The notes under the pieces are model-generated. The model did not search any database. It was not told the origin of the DNA and was given only the letters and a program-made list of their open reading frames with translations. This document shows positions 5,420 through 7,396 of a stretch of 7,396 nucleotides of DNA, piece after piece. Each line of letters starts with the position of its first letter. Position 1 is the stretch's first letter. The translations under genes were made by a program, and so were the position numbers. Origin of the DNA: Bacillota bacterium (GTDB taxonomy: Bacteria > Bacillota > Clostridia > Oscillospirales > Acutalibacteraceae); NCBI GenBank assembly GCA_023401495.1, contig JAEXDU010000153.1, positions 1 through 7,396 of the forward strand, written 5' to 3'.

Positions 5420-6292
5420 ATGTCCGAAGTCATATTGGAAACAAAAGAGTTAACATACCGGTACGGTGTGGGCACCCCACTGGAGCAGGTTGCGGTGGAC
5501 AACGTAAATATCTCGATTCGCCGAGGCGAGTTCCTGGGTGTGATCGGCCACACCGGCTCAGGAAAATCGACGCTGATTCAGCAGCTTAACGGCCTGATGC
5601 GCCCGACTTCGGGACAGGTGCTGTTAAACGGGAACGACATCTGGGCCGAACCCAAGAAAATCCGCGCGGTGCGTTTTCAGATAGGGCTGGTGTTCCAGTA
5701 CCCCGAATACCAGCTGTTCGAAGAGACCGTGTTCCGCGACATTTGCTTTGGCCCGCGCAACATGGGGCTTTCAGAGGAAGAGATTAAGGAACGCGCGCTC
5801 GGTGCGGCGGAGTTCGTCGGCCTTAAAACGGAGCTGTTGGAAAAATCGCCGTTTGAGCTTTCGGGCGGTGAGAAGCGCCGCGCGGCGATTGCCGGCGTGG
5901 TCGCCATGGATCCCGAGGTGCTGATTCTGGACGAGCCCGCCGCGGGGCTGGACCCGCAGGGCCGCGACCAGCTGCTCGATCAGATCCGCAGCTACCATCA
6001 GCAGCGCGGCAACACGGTGCTTCTGGTATCGCACAGCATGGAGGATATTGCCCGCGTGGCAGATCGCGCGCTGGTGATGAACCGCGGAAAAGCCGCGATG
6101 CTCGACACCGTGCAGCAGGTATTTGCGCGCCGCAGCGAGCTTGAAAATATGGGTCTGCGCGTGCCGCAGATCACAAAAATTATGAGTCTGCTGCGCGCCA
6201 AGGGCTACCCCGTAAACGAGGGCGCGCTCACGGTGGACGAGGCGCTGCGCGATTTGCTGCCGCTGCTGCGGGAAAGGGGGTGCGTGCGATGA
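5420..6292 (+). CDS. ecfA2: Energy-coupling factor transporter ATPase EcfA2
   Basis: This is the second ATPase of the ECF module, pairing with EcfA1 and binding the coupling helices of EcfT. The 290 residues are counted from the ATG at 5420; a TTG start at 5390 would add ten residues. Walker A is GHTGSGKST at 43-51 and the Q-loop is Q93 in FQYPEYQLF, the YPEYQ form typical of A2 where A1 has NPDNQ. The signature is LSGGEKRRAAIA at 147-158, with Glu in place of the Gln of canonical LSGGQ, a form seen in EcfA2 proteins. Walker B is LILDEPAAGLD at 168-178 and the switch His is H205. The C-terminal extension (about 235-290) includes LRVPQITKIMSLL. The stop overlaps the ecfT start as ATGA, indicating translational coupling. 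Confidence 0.95.
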   Translation: MSEVILETKELTYRYGVGTPLEQVAVDNVNISIRRGEFLGVIGHTGSGKSTLIQQLNGLMRPTSGQVLLNGNDIWAEPKKIRAVRFQIGLVFQYPEYQLFEETVFRDICFGPRNMGLSEEEIKERALGAAEFVGLKTELLEKSPFELSGGEKRRAAIAGVVAMDPEVLILDEPAAGLDPQGRDQLLDQIRSYHQQRGNTVLLVSHSMEDIARVADRALVMNRGKAAMLDTVQQVFARRSELENMGLRVPQITKIMSLLRAKGYPVNEGALTVDEALRDLLPLLRERGCVR

Positions 6293-7101
6293 TTCGGGAT
6301 ATTACGCTCGGCCAGTATTTTCCGGGGAAATCCCTTGTTCACCGCATGGATGCCCGTGTCAAGATCGTACTGACCTTTGTCTTTATCATTTTCATTTTTA
6401 TCGCGAATAATCTGCCTGCCATGCTGCTGATGGTGGGAATGGTGCTGAGCGCCATGCTGCTTTCGGGCATTTCGGTGCGCCAGTATCTCAAAAGCCTCAA
6501 GGCCGTCATCATTGTGGTGGCGCTCACGTCGGTGCTGAACCTGTTTTACGGCAGCGGCGATATTCTGGTGCAGTGGGGCTTTTTAACCATTCGTACTGGC
6601 GGTGTAATCAACTGTATATTTATCGCGGTGCGCATTATCAGCCTTATCCTGTTCAGCTCGGTGCTGACGTTCACGACGTCCCCGACCGATCTGACCGACG
6701 CGCTCGAGCGCATTATGAAGCCGCTGAAGGTCTTTCACGTGAAGGTGCACGAGATCGCGATGATGATGACGATCGCGCTTCGCTTTGTGCCGACGCTGCT
6801 GGAGGAAACCGATAAGATCATGAGCGCGCAGAAGGCGCGCGGGGCCGATATGGAAAGCGGCGGGGCCATTCAGCGGGCCAAAGCGCTGATCCCGATTCTG
6901 ATCCCGCTATTTGTGTCGTCGTTCCGCCGCGCTTATGAGCTGGCGATGGCGATGGAGTGCCGCTGCTACCGCGGCGGCGAGGGCCGCACGAAAATGAAGA
7001 GCCTGCATATGACAATTCTGGACGGATGGGCGATTGCGGTCTCTTCCGCCGCGTGCGTTGGTGTGGCGCTTTGCGTGATGCTGCTGCCCAGCCTGTTTTA
7101 A
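6289..7101 (+). CDS. ecfT: Energy-coupling factor transporter transmembrane protein EcfT
   Basis: EcfT is the membrane scaffold that transmits ATP hydrolysis in EcfA1A2 to interchangeable substrate-binding S components. The 270 residues begin MIRDITLGQYFPGKS, the family-typical N-terminus. Hydrophobic spans are visible at about 26-58 (probably two), 70-86, 107-128, 200-212 and 246-268. The cytoplasmic coupling helices carry the first Ala-Arg-Gly motif at 183-185 (QKARGAD). The second motif reads C-R-C at 224-226 (AMECRCYRGGEG). The sequence FTTSPTDLTDALERIMKPL (128-146) is also characteristic. ATG at 6289 overlaps the ecfA2 stop by 4 bp, and the G-rich ribosome binding site GGGAAAGGGGG (6270-6280) ends 8 nt upstream. 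A GTG at 6280 would lie within that site. No S component is adjacent, so the module probably serves several vitamin transporters encoded elsewhere. Confidence 0.95.
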   Translation: MIRDITLGQYFPGKSLVHRMDARVKIVLTFVFIIFIFIANNLPAMLLMVGMVLSAMLLSGISVRQYLKSLKAVIIVVALTSVLNLFYGSGDILVQWGFLTIRTGGVINCIFIAVRIISLILFSSVLTFTTSPTDLTDALERIMKPLKVFHVKVHEIAMMMTIALRFVPTLLEETDKIMSAQKARGADMESGGAIQRAKALIPILIPLFVSSFRRAYELAMAMECRCYRGGEGRTKMKSLHMTILDGWAIAVSSAACVGVALCVMLLPSLF

Positions 7102-7102
7102 C

Positions 7103-7110
7103 GGGAGGGA
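7103..7110 (+). promoter_or_regulatory. Ribosome binding site of truA
   Basis: GGGAGGGA lies in the 14-bp gap after ecfT, 5 nt before ATG at 7116. It supports the chosen truA start and co-transcription. Confidence 0.7.
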
Positions 7111-7115
7111 GCGCC

Positions 7116-7396
7116 ATGCGGAACATTCTTTTCAACATCAGCTATGACGGGTCTGCCTACCACGGGTGGCAGGTGCAGAACAACGCCATTTCGGTGCAGG
7201 AGGTCTTTCAGCAGGCGATGCTTCAGGTGGTTGGCTGTGTGCCGGACGTAAAAGCCTGCAGCCGAACCGATACCGGCGTGCATGCCCGGCAGTTCTGTAT
7301 CAGTGCGAAAATCGAACGCAACATTCCATGCGAGCGGCTTACGCCCGCGATGAATCATTTTCTGCCGCCGGATGTCGCGGTGCTTTCCTGCCGCGA
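7116..7396 (+). CDS. truA: tRNA pseudouridine(38-40) synthase TruA, 5' part (cut by window end)
   Basis: TruA isomerises uridines at positions 38-40 of the tRNA anticodon arm. The frame is open to the window edge, giving 93 complete codons of an expected 240-260. The N-terminus is MRNILFNISYDGSAYHGWQ, matching the family pattern of a beta-strand, YDG and HGWQ. The catalytic aspartate is D52 in SRTDTGVHA (49-57). HFLPPDVAVL at 81-90 corresponds to the conserved LPPDI-type segment. Placement directly after ecfT is the usual Firmicutes arrangement. The lower-case call of completeness is limited by the window: the C-terminal half is outside. Confidence 0.95.
   Translation, partial: MRNILFNISYDGSAYHGWQVQNNAISVQEVFQQAMLQVVGCVPDVKACSRTDTGVHARQFCISAKIERNIPCERLTPAMNHFLPPDVAVLSCR

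Overview
The window looks like chromosomal core DNA from a fairly GC-rich Clostridia-type Firmicute, possibly of the Oscillospiraceae/Ruminococcaceae group. This is inferred from three things: strong GGAGG ribosome binding sites, the ecfA1-ecfA2-ecfT-truA gene order typical of Firmicutes, and protein sequences of clostridial character. All genes lie on the + strand. No mobile element, phage gene, CRISPR array, tRNA or rRNA is visible.

Region 1 (1-3999) is one gene train. It holds the last codons of a probable ruvC, then ruvA, ruvB, glmM and a class I SAM-dependent methyltransferase. RuvA and RuvB form the Holliday-junction branch-migration motor, and RuvC is the resolvase. GlmM makes glucosamine-1-phosphate for peptidoglycan precursors. 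The methyltransferase starts with TTG 12 bp after glmM, and its substrate cannot be read from sequence. The 84 bp gap between ruvB and glmM is the only break large enough for an internal promoter.

Region 2 (4000-4504) is a 505 bp stretch with no credible gene, and it is the most unusual part of the window. It opens with two tandem 32-bp repeats (4001-4064), preceded by a palindrome that contains the methyltransferase stop codon. A 10-bp palindrome and a long terminator-like inverted repeat follow (4133-4221). Next comes a dense array of hairpins (about 4251-4453) containing a duplicated module: an A/T-rich hairpin ending in AAAGTAA followed by a GCCCC/GGGGC hairpin. One more hairpin sits just before the ecfA1 ribosome binding site. 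This resembles a composite interspersed intergenic repeat, but that can only be tested against the rest of the genome.

Region 3 (4505-7396) encodes the shared energising module of energy-coupling factor (ECF) vitamin transporters: two ATPases, EcfA1 and EcfA2, and the membrane coupling protein EcfT. The 5' part of truA (tRNA pseudouridine synthase) follows. ecfA2 and ecfT overlap by ATGA, and truA follows ecfT by 14 bp. No substrate-binding S component is present, so this is the group II arrangement in which S components are encoded elsewhere.

Apart from the intergenic repeats, these are ordinary housekeeping genes. I found no convincing evidence of a new multi-gene system.
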